Shown piece by piece: positions 45,885 to 59,227 of a DNA stretch of 64,000 nucleotides. The first letter of the stretch is position 1; every line of letters begins with the position of its first letter. The DNA is from Apostichopus japonicus (Eukaryota; Echinodermata; Holothuroidea; Aspidochirotida; Stichopodidae), in assembly GCF_037975245.1 (NCBI RefSeq), contig NC_092569.1, positions 30,198,668 through 30,262,667 of the forward strand, in the 5' to 3' direction. The notes under the pieces were generated by a model. It saw nothing but the letters and a program-made list of their open reading frames with translations, searched no databases and was not told the DNA's origin. Made by a program: the position numbers and the translations under genes.

Positions 45885-46057
45885 CGTCCAACCACCAGTA
45901 TCAAGATCATTATCACAGTAAGCCTCAAACGGTTCCGGATAGCCATCTGGTTTAATTAGGTACACTCCAGATGTATTGTGGGTAGAGGAACATGCATTCG
46001 ATACTTCTTTGCAATCTCTCGGATACGCAGGTTGTTGAAAAGCGAAGTATGAAGAAC
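45885..46057 (-). pseudogene. gene C exon 3: N-terminal part of FReD 1
   Basis: Open, 173 nt, with [19 protein letters not shown]. Deleted in B. Confidence 0.87.
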
Positions 46058-46712
46058 CTGGATGGAAAGTAAAACAAAGTTAACATTTTATTGCGACTGA
46101 AAAATCCTTTTCAGTTAACGAAAATATTCTCTTACATTTTAAGCCAATTGTGAGAGAACTAGTTTCGTTACATAAGAGTTAAGGTAACAAATCAGTTTAA
46201 ATGCCAACTATTACTCAACTACCATATAGAGGAAGATATCGATACTAAAATTATATACGGTAATCGTTATTGAATTCTCAGATGTAACTGTTTTGAAGCA
46301 TTAGTTTTGATTAGTTTTCAGCCAGCAATGAAAATTCAAAGACCAAATAACTTGAATTTATTTTTCATCAAACCTTCCGTAGTTATCAATCATATCCAAA
46401 TCAGATCAAAAGACTCATGAAAACAGGCAAATCCCATTTGTTTAACGTACCTGAGAAAATATCGATGAAGCACTTAGGATGTGAAGAGATCGAAAATATG
46501 CGACTCAGAAGAAATCAATCTCATAATAGATGTTCGGAAATGTTGACACGATTCAAAAACAAACATCTAGAGCAAACACTATTAAGAGCCAATATTTTCA
46601 GCCATTTAGCTGGCCAACTTAGGTGTTAACGATTATAATACGTAAGTGATATAACTTAGAGAGGTAACTTCTTATTATAAGGTAAATCATATCAGATAAC
46701 TACTTCACCTAC

Positions 46713-46743
46713 CTGGAGATCGGCCCTCGGCACTGACGATGAC
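46713..46743 (-). pseudogene. gene C exon 2: mini-exon
   Basis: 31 nt reading [10 protein letters not shown], with the same splice sites as gene A. Its conservation supports the mini-exon being real. Confidence 0.72.
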
Positions 46744-49700
46744 CTGCGTAATAAAAGTTAGATGATATGAATCTGTTTGATCGGAAGAAAGAACATTTAG
46801 GCGTAATGGTCCGAAAAATCTTAGTTTAAGGTAGTATTTTTTTAATGTCTTCTACCTAAAATTCATATCTAGACTGCAATCATAAGCACAGAACTGAACT
46901 TCATATTACAACTTTCATCCAGGAAACATGAGATTAATGGCGTTTTTCCGGTGTAACAGCTACCCTGGTACATGATATGTAAGCTAACGTGAAAGAACAA
47001 AGGCAATAGCCGGCTGCTTCCTTACACAGCTTTGTTGCTTATTGCAGACAGATGTTCTTTGTTCAAGTTATTTTTTGACATTAGAACATTTAAGACATGA
47101 TATGTAACGCATTTGTGTTAACAGTCCTTAATAGCCCGTAGGGATTTTTTATATCGTCCCAGCTATTCTTGTTGGAATACGATTACCGTGTCTTGATACT
47201 GACATAGCAAAGGGCAACTCTGTGATTTAAAAGGTGTCATTTTAAATTTAAGGTAAGTTCTTCGTCACAGACTTGTATATCTTACTAAATAAAAACATCC
47301 ATTCCAATTATTAAAGCACGAGATTGAGAAGGATGCATATGTAGTATTAAGCTATAAGGCGTAACATAGTAAAAACATAGTCTGCGGTAATTTTAATATA
47401 ATTTCTGTCTTAATTGTTTTGTCACTTTCTTGCGAATTTCACAGGTTTAAAAGCTAACATTTAATACAATATAGCAGTACGTTATGAACTAGAGAATATA
47501 AGACAATCTTGTTAAACGCTTATTCTACAAATCTACGTTGTATAGAAAAAAGAAAGAAAACTTAACATTAATATTCTGTCTTCTATAATTTGATCATGAT
47601 GACAATTGCAAGAGAAAAAGAATTTTATCAGAAAATGGACAAAAGATAATGAGGAAGTTTTCCAAGAAATAAGAAATATTTTTTTCTTTCAGAACAAAAT
47701 ATTGTAAAGCATAACAAATGCATAGTCTCTTATTTTTCTGTTATATGTTGTACAAGTAGTCGGCTTTAAATATGTTACAGTTAGAATGTTCGTTAGCACC
47801 ATAAACATTTACATTTTGTCTTGTTTGGTTAATTCTGAATACTGACTGTCAGAACAGACGAGTATATGGGAGTTAATTTTTCATGAAATTATGATGTTTT
47901 CTGTCAAGACAAAAATATTGTAAAGCATTTCCAGGAGATGTAGTGAATTTAGACAACTCTCTGAATAAACAAAAGGACACGCTTTAGTTCTTTCCTGAAA
48001 TTTCAACAGTTCTCTGATTTATTTTGTCTCCATCAAATGTCTGATTTTTTACAACAATGTCTGCACACGGGTCATCTTGTCAATATCGCCTTAACACGTT
48101 CATCATGTCAAGAGTTACTTTATCACGATTTGGAGAAGAATATGTTCCTTTGATACAAGGAAATCAAATATCCTTAAACTTAAGTCATGAATAAACAATA
48201 GAATCGAAATAATTACGAATGTCGATATTAGATATCCTAGTGGTACACTATGTAATATGCTGTTGCCAACAGAGTAAGAAACAAAATGATACCATTGCTA
48301 CAAAGAGATTGACGCGGTCAAAGGCGATTATTTTGGGATATAGCCAAAGTTTTATTTATCGCCGATAACGCTTTTGAGGAAGCAATTACTTAAACTGTGT
48401 GAGACGTTATACTGTTCTACATCATTGCGTTTATTATGACAGTAATTTGAGTGTCACAAGTCGTATTTTTCATGAATATATTGCTCGTTCGACCGATAGC
48501 CACAAAATATCATTTGGAGAATTAATTAGGTATCTTCAAACACATCTGTGAATCAAAATTTTTCAAGCGAATACTTACCATATATGTAGTTGTTGAGTGT
48601 TATGATATACTGTCTAGTTTTGAAACATGTGCTAGTAAAGCGACATTTAGATACAGTTTAACAGATTTGACGAATTTGTTTTATTTGTCAAAGTCTATCA
48701 TCCATATTTTTTTAGGTATAGGGAAGTTTTCCTTTTGTATACCGAATTAGTTTACATGTTACTTTTAAAACGACAAACGAAACGTTTAGGTTTGTACTAC
48801 ACCGACCAGTCGCATGGTAACATGAAGGGAATGTGAAAATCGGGTAGGAGGGTGTGATGACGGCCAGCGAAATGGTTGGATGTGGGTGGACGTCGGTGAC
48901 TACGCCCATCGCATTTAATATTTTGTCTGATTTTATACAAATAACATTTAGCCTTCACATTGATCTGTTCTAAAGGTTGGTTTTGAAATTTAATGGGTTA
49001 AACGGGAGATCCAACACTAATTAACATCTAATCTGTTATAATTTTCATTCAAAGGATTGAAAGAAATAATTCAAATAGTACAAAACGGCAACTTATACGA
49101 TCTTATAAAGAAAACAACTTATGCCTATGAGTAACATCTATGTCATTGGAAAGCGACTTTCAATCTTTTTAATCTTCCAGTTTGTTTGATTGAATATCAT
49201 TTTCGTGTAACAGTAGTTATTTATTTTCAATAAGGCTTTAACATTACTACTAGTTGTAATTATCACCACCAAAATCGATACTGCTTACTAGACTAACGTT
49301 TTAGAACATTTTATGATAGCGTGACACGTGAATTAGGGACAGATAGCTAAAACTGTCGCACACATTTGACAAACAATACTTTATAGATGTTTCATTTTAA
49401 CTTCTAAGAATTAAAACAGACATAAAAATAGGACAATGATCAAATGCGTATTTTGAAGAAAAAATATTCTTTGGTTAGTTTTTAAATTGATTTATTGAAT
49501 GAATGCAATATGAGCACCTTTTTAAAACAAATATAGATCTTCGGTTTGGTAACGATATATCATAAATTTAGATTTAAGTTTTCCGTTTTAAATTTATTTT
49601 CGTCCTTTCCCCCTTACATTGCTATTGTAATACGACATTAAATCTGAGTTGCTATCACGCAGTTACTTTTGGTAAAGTTATAATACCTCTCCTTATGACT

Positions 49701-51975
49701 TAATTATTGATGAAATACATACAATCTCTAGTTTGATATCCACCTAATTAAACTGTCACCTCCAAAACAGGCGATATAGTTTTTTTTTACAAACTTCATC
49801 ATTTCAAATACACTAGATGGACATGTCTTAAAGTTTTTCTACTTGTATATCCAGCATTTTTAAGAAAGTGCGGTTAAACGGTTTCATTAATCAAGATCAA
49901 ATAGTATCTAAATTATATTTACTGGAAGTTGCTAACAATATATAACTGAAGAAAAAGATGAGAACAGAACAAGAAATAAGGGAAAACCATTAGCTAGCCA
50001 CTAAAATTGCCAGAGATATCTCTTATGATCGCATACCATTCTTTCGTGAAAAGCAATTTAAAGCCATAAAGTAGTGTCTGAAACAGACGTAGCACTCACA
50101 AAAAGGTAATTGTCTATGTTTTGGCTTTGTAGCAGTCTTTTTTTCTTTGATAATGTTTTTCTGCAATAAACTTGAGTAACCTAAGATTATGATATTCAGC
50201 ATTAATCCCGTACATATATTTATATTTTATATATATAACCTTGTTAATTTCTTTAAATTAGTTTAAATCAGATTGACATGTATACCAGTAAGTTTTAATG
50301 TTTATCAACCTTGTTTCCTTGAATATTTGAATATGTGTTTTAAAAGAATGATCATAGTATATTATTTTGATAACATATAAAAATATCTTTATTGTTTGTT
50401 GCAGACTGTTTGCCAAACATTGCTACATAAATAATGATATCGAATGAATTGATATCTATGAGCATGTGAAGGACGTAAACATTTCAGCACTCTTAATACA
50501 TTTTTGAGCTGCAAAATTTCGCGTTTAGATGATAGTTTGCTGCGGCAATATCACCAATCTTAAACTGAACATTTCTTCAAATTTGATTACAAAGTATGAA
50601 ACCTTCCACCCTCTTAAAGTTAAGATATCTTACAAAAAGAATGTACCATATCAATAAAGTTTTGTTCACAGTAGCTATCAAACTCTTGACTATTTGAAAT
50701 ATAACTTAATTATCTTTGTATTGGTATTTTGACATAGAAATGTTGTTTTGTTTTTAGATTAGCCAACGCCAATGTTGCTTTAATATTTTCATACCGATAA
50801 CTTGAAAAAGTTAAAAGTTAAGATATCTTACAAAAAGAATGTGGGCCTACCATATCATTATAGATTTGTTCACAGTAGCCATCAAACTTTTGACTTTTTG
50901 CAATATAACTTAATAATCTCTGTATTGGTATTTTGACATAGAAATGTTGTTTTCGTTTTTAGATTAGCCAATGCCATTGTTGCTTTAAATTTTTCATACC
51001 GATAACTTGGAAAAGGACAATCAATAACATAACTGTTCGGAAATCATATCAAAATAACAGAGCCGACAAGGGAAGTTGCCTTTGTACAGATTAGACTCAA
51101 GTTATACGAATGCATATTTTCAGTTTATGTAAAAATAGCAAGGCATTATACAACATCTGTTCAACTTTAGACTGCCTATGAGAACATTGTATACATTTAC
51201 CCATACAAAGAGTATAGCTCTGTTTCGATAGGGGAATCGCATGATTCAACTTTAAACAGGAAGAAATATTTGAAATTATGAATCTTGAAATAACTAAATG
51301 TTACAGTTTAGCATTTAGTTATACTAGAAGAGAGAAATAGGCCTATGGAGCATGAATTTGAACTAAAATAAAAAACATGTGAATTAAAGCTCAATATTTT
51401 ATAACATGTAATGAAGGATTGTTGTAACGTGTTAGTATGTATCGGTTAAACAGTGGGGTTGGATATTTGAGGGTAACCTTGTGCGCTGACGTTCTGTACA
51501 TGATATTGAAAAGCTGTATACTCGAAATATGAACAAGTATATTTTTTCCTGGCCACATCATGAAACGGTATTGATTAAAAATTGGTGCGTAGCAAAACAT
51601 TTTTGAGATGTATAATTGGCTTCGTTTTTAGTATTGTACATGGAAGCAAGTTTTAAAGAGCACAGTTTGTAGGCATAACGGATTCAATGAGAACGTTTTT
51701 TTTTCTGAGGCGAAACACAGTTGTCCTTACGCGAAGTTGAAAATACTCAATATTTAAATTAAAGGCTTTCTTACTGAATGTTATTAAGTATTTTAATCCG
51801 TGTTTACCTACTTCTTGTGAGATGCTAACACTCAGTGTGTCTTAACATTTAACTTTAGTAAGATTGGCGCAGCAGCATATTGATGCGACTTAGCTTTTAA
51901 ATCTTGAAACAGTCAGAACATATTCAATAGAGTAATATATATTTAAAAACAAATTAAAAAAATTCAAAGACTTAC
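46744..51975. other. intron 1 of gene C
   Basis: 5.2 kb, no exon seen. Includes the 198-bp duplication at 50,616-50,995 and the conserved GC-richer patch near 48,850. Confidence 0.6.
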
Positions 51976-52040
51976 CATTTTTGTTCCAAACGAGTTCCAA
52001 ATCGTCAAAACAGTTAAACAAACTTTGACAAATTCTCCAT
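51976..52040 (-). pseudogene. gene C exon 1: signal-peptide exon with 1-nt deletion
   Basis: One A is missing in the AATTTTGTC stretch of gene A (here AATTTGTC), putting TAA after eight codons. The original hydrophobic reading frame is still open and extends upstream to an ATG at 52,230, so a longer leader could in principle keep it in frame. Confidence 0.83.
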
Positions 52041-52789
52041 GATTTCGGGTTTGAAGAAATGTCACACTGAAATATATTCGATGAAGGGCAAGATGACAAA
52101 TGACACAGAGTATCCAGTTAGGTGACCAACACCTTATTGGAATGACCGTAGAAGTATGGATGTCCATTAATGCCATCGTTTTATTTGAAACATGATAATT
52201 TGAACAGCTTATACAAGACGTACTGCACATATAGAGTATTCTTTGGCTTGTATGTAAAGAAGACTATTCGACATGCGCAATCCAACTTAATAATATTTAC
52301 AGCTATTTATATCTTGAGATTTTAGTCAATAGTACAGTAAGCTTCAGTTGCATAATGTTGAATTGTCCTTGCTCCAATAAAGCCATCGTAAACACGTATT
52401 GCATAGCTAATGAATATCGTGTCTCTAGTTCCAAGGACAGCAATGGTATTGCAAATTCAATAGCTGTCAATGTATTTAGTTCTTGAAACAAATATCAATT
52501 AATAGCGATGGTCACTTTTAATTTATATTACATTTAGCGTGGTGCATGTTGGAGGATTTTGTAGTGGTGTGCCAAACAACGTTCAGGCTACTTAAAAGAG
52601 TCAGAATGTTGGTTTTGCTGGTTGTGGTTAAGATGCCTTTTTCGATATTCTTTAGAACCCTTAATAAGTAAATTAAGTTAGCAACGTTACAATTCTTTTG
52701 ATTGGCAGGAAATATTCAAGAAGTGTCGACTGGATGAAAGGAAGTGTTATTAAAGTACATGGTCTAGTCAGCACTTCATAACATGCATG
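52041..52789. other. 5' flank of gene C
   Basis: Homologous to the A and B flanks, with GTATAAG near 52,207-52,213. A 62-codon frame at 52,303-52,491 has a counterpart in B but is stopped in A. Confidence 0.55.
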
Positions 52790-53435
52790 AACTGGTACAC
52801 TTTATCGTATAAACCGTGAAATGTACTGTATGAGTTATACAACACTATCAATAATGCATGGAATGATCTACGATTTACACACTGTTTAAATTAGTGTACA
52901 CTGTACGCACTGTATAATGTAGAATATCATTTAAACACTACGTTAACTAGTCTACACTATACAATGTATGATCTAGTCTACAATAAACACACTGTAAGAA
53001 CTAGTTTACACTATATGCAAGGTATTATCTGATCTATACTATACCCGATGTGAACTATAGTGTACACTTTACACACTGTATAGACTAGTCTACACTATAT
53101 GGAATTTATTACCTAGTCCGCACTATACACACTGTATGCAATAGTCTTCACTTTAGTCAAGGTATGATATAGTATAAACTATACACACTGCACGAACTAC
53201 ACACACTGTGAACTATAGTATACACTTTACGCACTGCGTGAACTAGTCCAAAGTATTAACATTGTATGACTTATGTCTACTCTATACACACAGTATGAAC
53301 AAGCATATACCATACACTATGTATGCATTACGGTGTACAATATACACATTGTACGTACTATTCTACACCATACAACTGTATGAACTAATTTATAGTGCAT
53401 CTGCACATTATCACCAATAACACACTGCAGGGTTT
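52790..53435. repeat. minisatellite, degenerate 27-30-bp units (second array)
   Basis: Same unit style as 25,080-25,720, with recurrent gaactagtttacactat and tacacactgtatga stretches. Confidence 0.8.
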
Positions 53436-53607
53436 TCATTTCTATTTTTTGTTTTATCATGTTATTAACACCTCTCAAAGTATATGGTATTCAAGACATC
53501 ACTAATTCTGCACACAACCCAGCACCTGCTCCCATCTCCCTTCCTCGTTTCAAATTAAATTTTCTGAGGTACTTCCAATTATAGCAGAACATTTTCTAAC
53601 AATGTGT

Positions 53608-53608
53608 T

Positions 53609-53646
<38 letters not shown>
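53608..53646. repeat. (TA)n microsatellite
   Basis: Equivalent to the tract at 25,927, interrupted by one gta. Confidence 0.9.
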
Positions 53647-53924
53647 ATTGTGTACAAATATCTAATTAACACCGTTTCAAATAGTTGTTAAGCGGTATAC
53701 TGTATGAACAATACTTCCTTGTTGTATTGTGCCTACGTCACATCCTGTTTGCGGGATCGAGTTTTTCCCATCTCATTAAATAACAATGTCAGCTGTTTTA
53801 TTTAAAGAGGAATTTTGAATAAACTATAGGATTTACATCCATATCTTCTATATACGATAGGTACATAAAGTACATTCGTATCATACTTTGCTTTGACATA
53901 AACCTCTTATATATTGAATGGCAT

Positions 53925-54150
53925 CGCTATAGGTGGTTCAAGCAGTTAATTTATTCCTGGCCCGCAGTTCTCATGAGAGTCATCAGGGTTGGTTCCCAAC
54001 AGTATTAGCCAACGGATGACAACTGCCAGTGATTTTTTAGCATGAATAATTAAATGAGTGCCAGCATGTCTACACCGAAGTATTATTTCAGCGACAATGG
54101 CGTAGCCAGAGGTAGATGGAATGTACCCCCTCCCCTATACACACAGGATT
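53925..54150. repeat. flank repeat block, third copy (truncated)
   Basis: Matches 26,265-26,500 up to cacacaggattt, after which the D unit diverges from B and C. Confidence 0.55.
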
Positions 54151-54452
54151 TTTAAATTACCTGTCAGAAGTAAAGAAGAAATGTGAGACTTTGTCTATTT
54201 GACAAATTTAACAAAGTTTGCTATGCAAAATTAAAAGTTTATCTCGACGGTGAGGGGGTTCAAACTGTATCAATACATTGAATAAATGTTGTTTAACCCC
54301 GGTTGTTGGAGTCTAATGTCTCCCTTTGGTGACTTTGCTCATACCGTTTGAATCAAACAAATGTTGTTCTCAAATGTTTTGATTGGAGAAGGTCTCCCTT
54401 TATATATATTTCGAGTTGGTTAGTATCATGTTTGATCTCTAGAGTAAGGCAA

Positions 54453-54836
54453 ATATGTCACCAAAACAGAACTAGTATTGTTCGATACAGGTGACAAACG
54501 CCTACAGTAGAATCACGACCTTTCTTACCGGTTTCGAACCTGGACATACCATTAACGTCCATAGCATAGGTTAGTGTGTCCGCATATAAAGCAGGAGGCC
54601 CGGTTTCGAATCCCTGTGGAGGCTGAAAGTTTTTTCACTGTTCTTGATTTGCGACAGCCTCCACCGGTGTTCGAACCTGGGGTCCCGCTTTATATGCGGA
54701 CACCCTAACCACTAGGCCATGGACGCTGATTTTAGTTCAGAGGTTCCAAACCGGTAAGGAAGGTCGCAATTCCACTGTAGGCGTTTTGTCACCTGTATCG
54801 AACAATACTAGTTCTGTTTTGGTGACATACATATTT
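54453..54836. mobile_element. inverted pair of tRNA-derived SINEs (foldback)
   Basis: Two arms of roughly 175-190 bp are reverse complements. Each has a leader with atgtcaccaaaacagaac, then a tRNA-like part and ggtggaggctg, around a short loop near 54,630-54,650. The right arm, read on the minus strand, has an A-box-like TGGCCTAGTGGTTAGG and a B-box GGTTCGAACACC. The left arm has ggtttcgaatccc. Related fragments lie at 31,062 and 42,831. Neither arm has an acceptor stem that would make a functional tRNA. Confidence 0.75.
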
Positions 54837-54888
54837 TTTTTTAAATTACGTCTTTATTTAACATTTTATGTTAAGGTTTGGCTAATAG

Positions 54889-54978
54889 AGGGCAGCAGAG
54901 CTGGCAAAAGAAGCAGAAGATGAAGTAGTGAAAGCTCAAGAGGCTATAAAACAAGCAAAGAATGCAGAAGATTCGTAA
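54889..54978 (+). pseudogene. coiled-coil exon remnant (D unit)
   Basis: 29 codons (RAAELAKEAEDE, then AQEAIKQAK) then TAA, after the same ggctaatag acceptor as in B and C. The helix pattern is kept although sequence has changed. Followed on the same strand by two further exon-like pieces at 56,068 and 57,353. Confidence 0.42.
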
Positions 54979-56067
54979 TTTGTTCCCATTTTATAAAACC
55001 AAATGTGATCAAAGAAGAGACATTAATTCGTTTTTATTAGTTTTTGTAATATTTTATTTTTTTATTTGTTTGCCAGCAACATATAAAAAAAAAATAGAGA
55101 AGCAGAAGATGGGATCCCGTCTTAATTGAGAAAAATATCCTGAAATAAGAAGATATCCTTTGAAAGTATTTTCCTAGAAATAAAATAGAAATCGAATCAA
55201 GAGTTGCTGAAGTCTTACCAGAGTGCTTAATATCGATTGTTCGTTGTCACATGATGGGATATTTTACCCTGAAGACTGTAAGAATAATTATAATTTTGGT
55301 GACGATAAAAGTTACCTTAATACCATACTCACATACTTTGCAAGAAATTAATAGAGGAAATACTAATAAAATGTTTGGGACAGAAAAGAAAGTAAAGTTT
55401 GATCATTTTCTACCTTTTCTTTTAATTATAACAGTTAACCATGTTTTGTTTAAAATTAGCCAACATGGTTATGTAAAGTTGAAAACCAAGCGACATATTT
55501 TTATTTCCATGATACTTTGAAATCATGTTTCATGTTGATAGCAATGGTTTGTTGATATGATTGACCTTGAATAAGGAAGCAAAGGAAAATGAGAAGGAAA
55601 CCAAAATGTTCAAAAACATTGGTTTTCAGTTCACAGTTCCTAAATTTTTTGGATCCTTTTAATACTACTTATTTGATTTTATTGCAAACGTTTGTGCAAA
55701 TTCTTTGTTATTCAACGATCATGTTTAATTCAATTGAATGTCAAACCTTATTTACATCAACATATATAGTGGTGAAATACGATGGTAGTTCATTAGAAAC
55801 CAGACAATCTGGTATGGGTATCCAGTAGGGTAATGATGATGACTTCTTTACAACAATTAGTGTCTGAAAGACTGTGGCAAAGATAGGTACTTACCCTGAA
55901 TGCAACTATTTGCAATGCTACTTGTTTAATCTAACCCTAACAGTGTATTGAATGTTGATTGTTTGTGATTGGATGATGACATATTTGTAGCTAAATGAAC
56001 AAGAATTGATAGTTATTACATTAGCCTCATTTATAGACATAAAACAATTTTTTCCTGGTGTTTATAG
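54979..56067. other. no gene recognised
   Basis: AT-rich. Open frames at 55,251-55,520 and 55,589-55,828 show no family features or splice context. Confidence 0.35.
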
Positions 56068-56253
56068 CATTGGAAGAAAATGCAAGCACTGATAAGTGAG
56101 ACTGGAAAGGAAGGCTTAAAAATACGAGTTATGGAAGCTGACCCAAATAAAATACGTCCTGAGACTGCTACCAAAGTGAAAGGCATCCTGTCTGCATTTG
56201 ACTTGTAACAATTCCGTGATGTCAGCGCTGGGGCTGTTATTTTCTTTGCAGGG
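56068..56253 (+). pseudogene. exon remnant of unrecognised gene, phase 0, one stop
   Basis: Acceptor TGTTTATAG, donor GGG before GTGAGT, 186 nt in one frame, interrupted once by TAA at 56,206-56,208. The peptide begins HWKKMQALISETGKEGLKIR; after the stop it continues QFRDVSAGAVIFFAG. Charged helix followed by a hydrophobic patch. I do not recognise the family. Confidence 0.4.
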
Positions 56254-57352
56254 GTGAGTTACGTGACCTGCTATGTTGTGTAATAGCACTTTGCGTTACA
56301 TCATCAAGTTTGTTCCAATGCATAGTGTTAATACAATGTAGCTATTTGGCTTAAACATTCAAATGTCAGTCCATAAATTTGTGTTGAACATATAGTAATT
56401 TCAGTCCCCCACCTTCTGCATTCCCCCTCTCCAAAGTATTATTATTTCAATGGTCATATCCATCGTTGGTGACCATACTGATAGGGTCCAAGATGTCCAG
56501 TTGTTGTAGTTCATGAAATTAGATAATGTCTTCCAAATATTAATGACATGACAGACTGTGGTCATGGAAATTGCTGAATGAATATTAAATGAATTTTCAT
56601 AATACAGCTTTCAACAGCATAGTTCTTCTGGCAGAAGCCAGCAGACAGTAATGCCAATGCTTTGAGCAAAAGTTGATTTATTTTATTCCAGGCGTTTAGG
56701 ATTTTGAATTGTGTGAACTCATAGACTAGTATCATATCTGTCACAATTGACTGTATTCTGAAACGCTAAGTTGATTGTATGTAGTTCCAGATTGCACCAC
56801 TATATACTACAACGAAATGGCGATTACATGCAATAAAATGTAAGAAACCCTTTGGGTGGTCGTTTATATGAAATTTACGTAATTTGGCTGGAATTTTATC
56901 TGGAGAAACTCTACATTCCAGTTTATTGACTGGAGATGTTTATTGTTCATACTAATACAGTGGAATGAACAGTACAAAACATTACTGGTGTATAGTGTTA
57001 GAGACAGTGTCAAAAGGCAAATCATTGCAAGTTTGGGTGGTTTGGTGAGGCACAGCGGGTGTGGTTAGGCGAGAGTGGGTAGGGGGAGGGGGACAGGCAC
57101 TGTTGAGTTTGAAGCTACCATGATTATAAGTTATAAATGGGGTGGCTGTAAGCTTAATGCCAGAAGGGAGATGCTTCATTAGTCTACTGGAATAACCCAT
57201 TGGCTGACAGGTAAATCATTATTTGCAGTTTGTTAGTCTTATGGGTTACAAAATTCACATCATGTAATATTCTTTCAAATTCTGATATATTCCAAATGTT
57301 AATCATCTTTCAGATAGTTATCATATAAATATTCCATTTCATCATAAAACAG
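56254..57352. other. no gene recognised
   Basis: Lies between the two exon-like remnants and is probably an old intron. A G-rich stretch occurs at about 57,065-57,093. Confidence 0.3.
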
Positions 57353-57487
57353 TCTTCAGCAACGGAAGAAGATGTCTTGGAGCGTGAGAGGCAAAGGGTA
57401 GAAGGAATCACTCCAGCTGAGTTAAAAGGAGGACATAAAAAAATTAAGACAGACATAACTTCTGGATCTCTAACCATTACCATCTGA
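57353..57487 (+). pseudogene. exon remnant of unrecognised gene
   Basis: After AAAACAG a phase-0 frame reads 44 residues (SSATEEDVLERERQRVEG, then TPAELKGG and SGSLTITI) to TGA. Phase agrees with the exon at 56,068-56,253, suggesting both come from one decayed plus-strand gene. The acceptor has a weak pyrimidine tract. Confidence 0.35.
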
Positions 57488-57764
57488 GTCAAAGCAGCTC
57501 ACACTAGTGAGTTGGTTAGCTACAGAATAGATCTGGTATGCATTATTGGTCACCTTGATATCCAAAGATATTTCTTTCAATCTTAAAGGATCATAGTCAG
57601 TTAGCGAACCGGGTGAATTTGTTTGAAGACGGAGCTGGACGCGTGATTGACTCAAAGTTCACAGAATGGAAACATATTTAACAGGGTATTCTGGTGACAG
57701 ACAATTGTAAACATATAAACTATTCCACACTGCTAGTTGAAAACCCCATCTCAATATTATGCCT

Positions 57765-58215
57765 GTGAATGTGAACGTTTTGTCTGGCCAAACCATCAAC
57801 TACTAGATGAAGTTGGATCACAGTAGGGGTTCTGTGATGTCTTATTTGCAAATGCTCTTTGGAAGCTCTACTTAGACCATTATAATCTTCTTGTTGATTT
57901 GTCCTGAAACCTGATTCATTTGGAATGTATGCATAGCTGTCGAAGTTCTCTGTACTTAGAATTACATAAAAATGCATTTTTTTGGTAGAAATATTCTCCT
58001 TGTTTGTTTATTCTCATTGATATATTATAAATAAAAACAAAGACATTTGCAGCTGAAGTGTCATGATGACATCATCCATTCTGCTGTTGCCAGATGCATT
58101 TACAAAATATCACTGAATTTCAAAATTCATATCTTCACAATACAAAATATGTGGTTTTCACAGTAAGATTCCCCAAAAAACGGCATTTTTGTTCAGCAAT
58201 CAGTTTTAGCCACCA
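57765..58215. repeat. block shared with 7,786-8,245
   Basis: Same orientation and order as in the 3' flank of gene A, with a few small indels. On the minus strand an 85-codon frame is open here only. Confidence 0.65.
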
Positions 58216-58595
58216 GAAAGAGTAAAAAAAACCACCGGTTAAGATGCTTTCCAGGAATTCAACTTATATGTAGTGTGATTGGCTGAGGCTGTCATGTGAC
58301 TTAAACGTTTACTTATGATTGGAGGAAAATATCTTGTCTTTTGCCTCGTGTATGACCGTTTTGTAAGCCACTTCAGTCTCACTGTATACCTTTACTGTGT
58401 AAGGTCTCCGTGTGTAAAGGCACGTAAAAATATACTAGAAATTCCACTATTTATATAGGTTTCAACATATTCAATCTGATCAATCCGGCGAAATAAATAG
58501 TACGAATCATTATATCTCTCTGTTGGACTGGTTATTCACGCTATTCGTGTCGTCCCTGCCACGCGACCATCGAAATCTGCCTTACCGTACTGGGA
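58216..58595. other. no gene recognised
   Basis: Two inverted CCAAT-like motifs (gattggctgag near 58,278, gattggagg near 58,317) and a tatatagg at about 58,452 give it a promoter-like look, but no transcript start or exon is evident. Confidence 0.25.
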
Positions 58596-58773
<178 letters not shown>

Positions 58774-59227
58774 TTTTTCAAATGCATAGCTGGTGGTTTT
58801 CGATATTCTCTAATCCTTTTAAATGTATGACATAATATGTGGGTGTGTGATCCTAGAAGCCAAGAATCATTACGTTTCAACATTCACGCAATTGTTTATT
58901 TCCTACAAACTATTTTTTTTTGGTGGGGAGGGGGGTGAGGGTTGGGATGCAAACCATGATAAGAAAAATGGACTTTGATTTTTTTTTTATTCGTTTATGA
59001 GACTCATACAATAATCAATTGTAAAATTTTAAACAACAGTAAGCTAGTTAACATTCACAATTTGACAATGATTTCAATTATTGTTATAAATCTTCTCATT
59101 CCTTTAAAAAATTAGTCGTCGAATCGCTCTGGTTGGAATTTGTTGTGGTATTTTCTGCTCGAAGATCTTTTTTTTACTTTCTAAGTAAGGCCTGCCATTT
59201 TGGGCAATGTGTTATACGGTGTTTTGT

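Noticed and set aside
48712..48909. Minus-strand frame starting MGVVTDVHPHP in intron 1, also at 20,558 and 33,988
   Set aside because: The A copy changes reading frame in the middle because of small indels; only the DNA is conserved.
52303..52491. 62-codon minus-strand frame in the gene C flank with a counterpart at 37,574-37,762
   Set aside because: B and C are almost identical by recent duplication, and the A counterpart is stopped after about 29 codons, so no selection on coding is shown.
54660..54730. Possible tRNA gene on the minus strand
   Set aside because: A- and B-box-like motifs are present but no acceptor stem or clean cloverleaf, and it lies in an inverted SINE pair.
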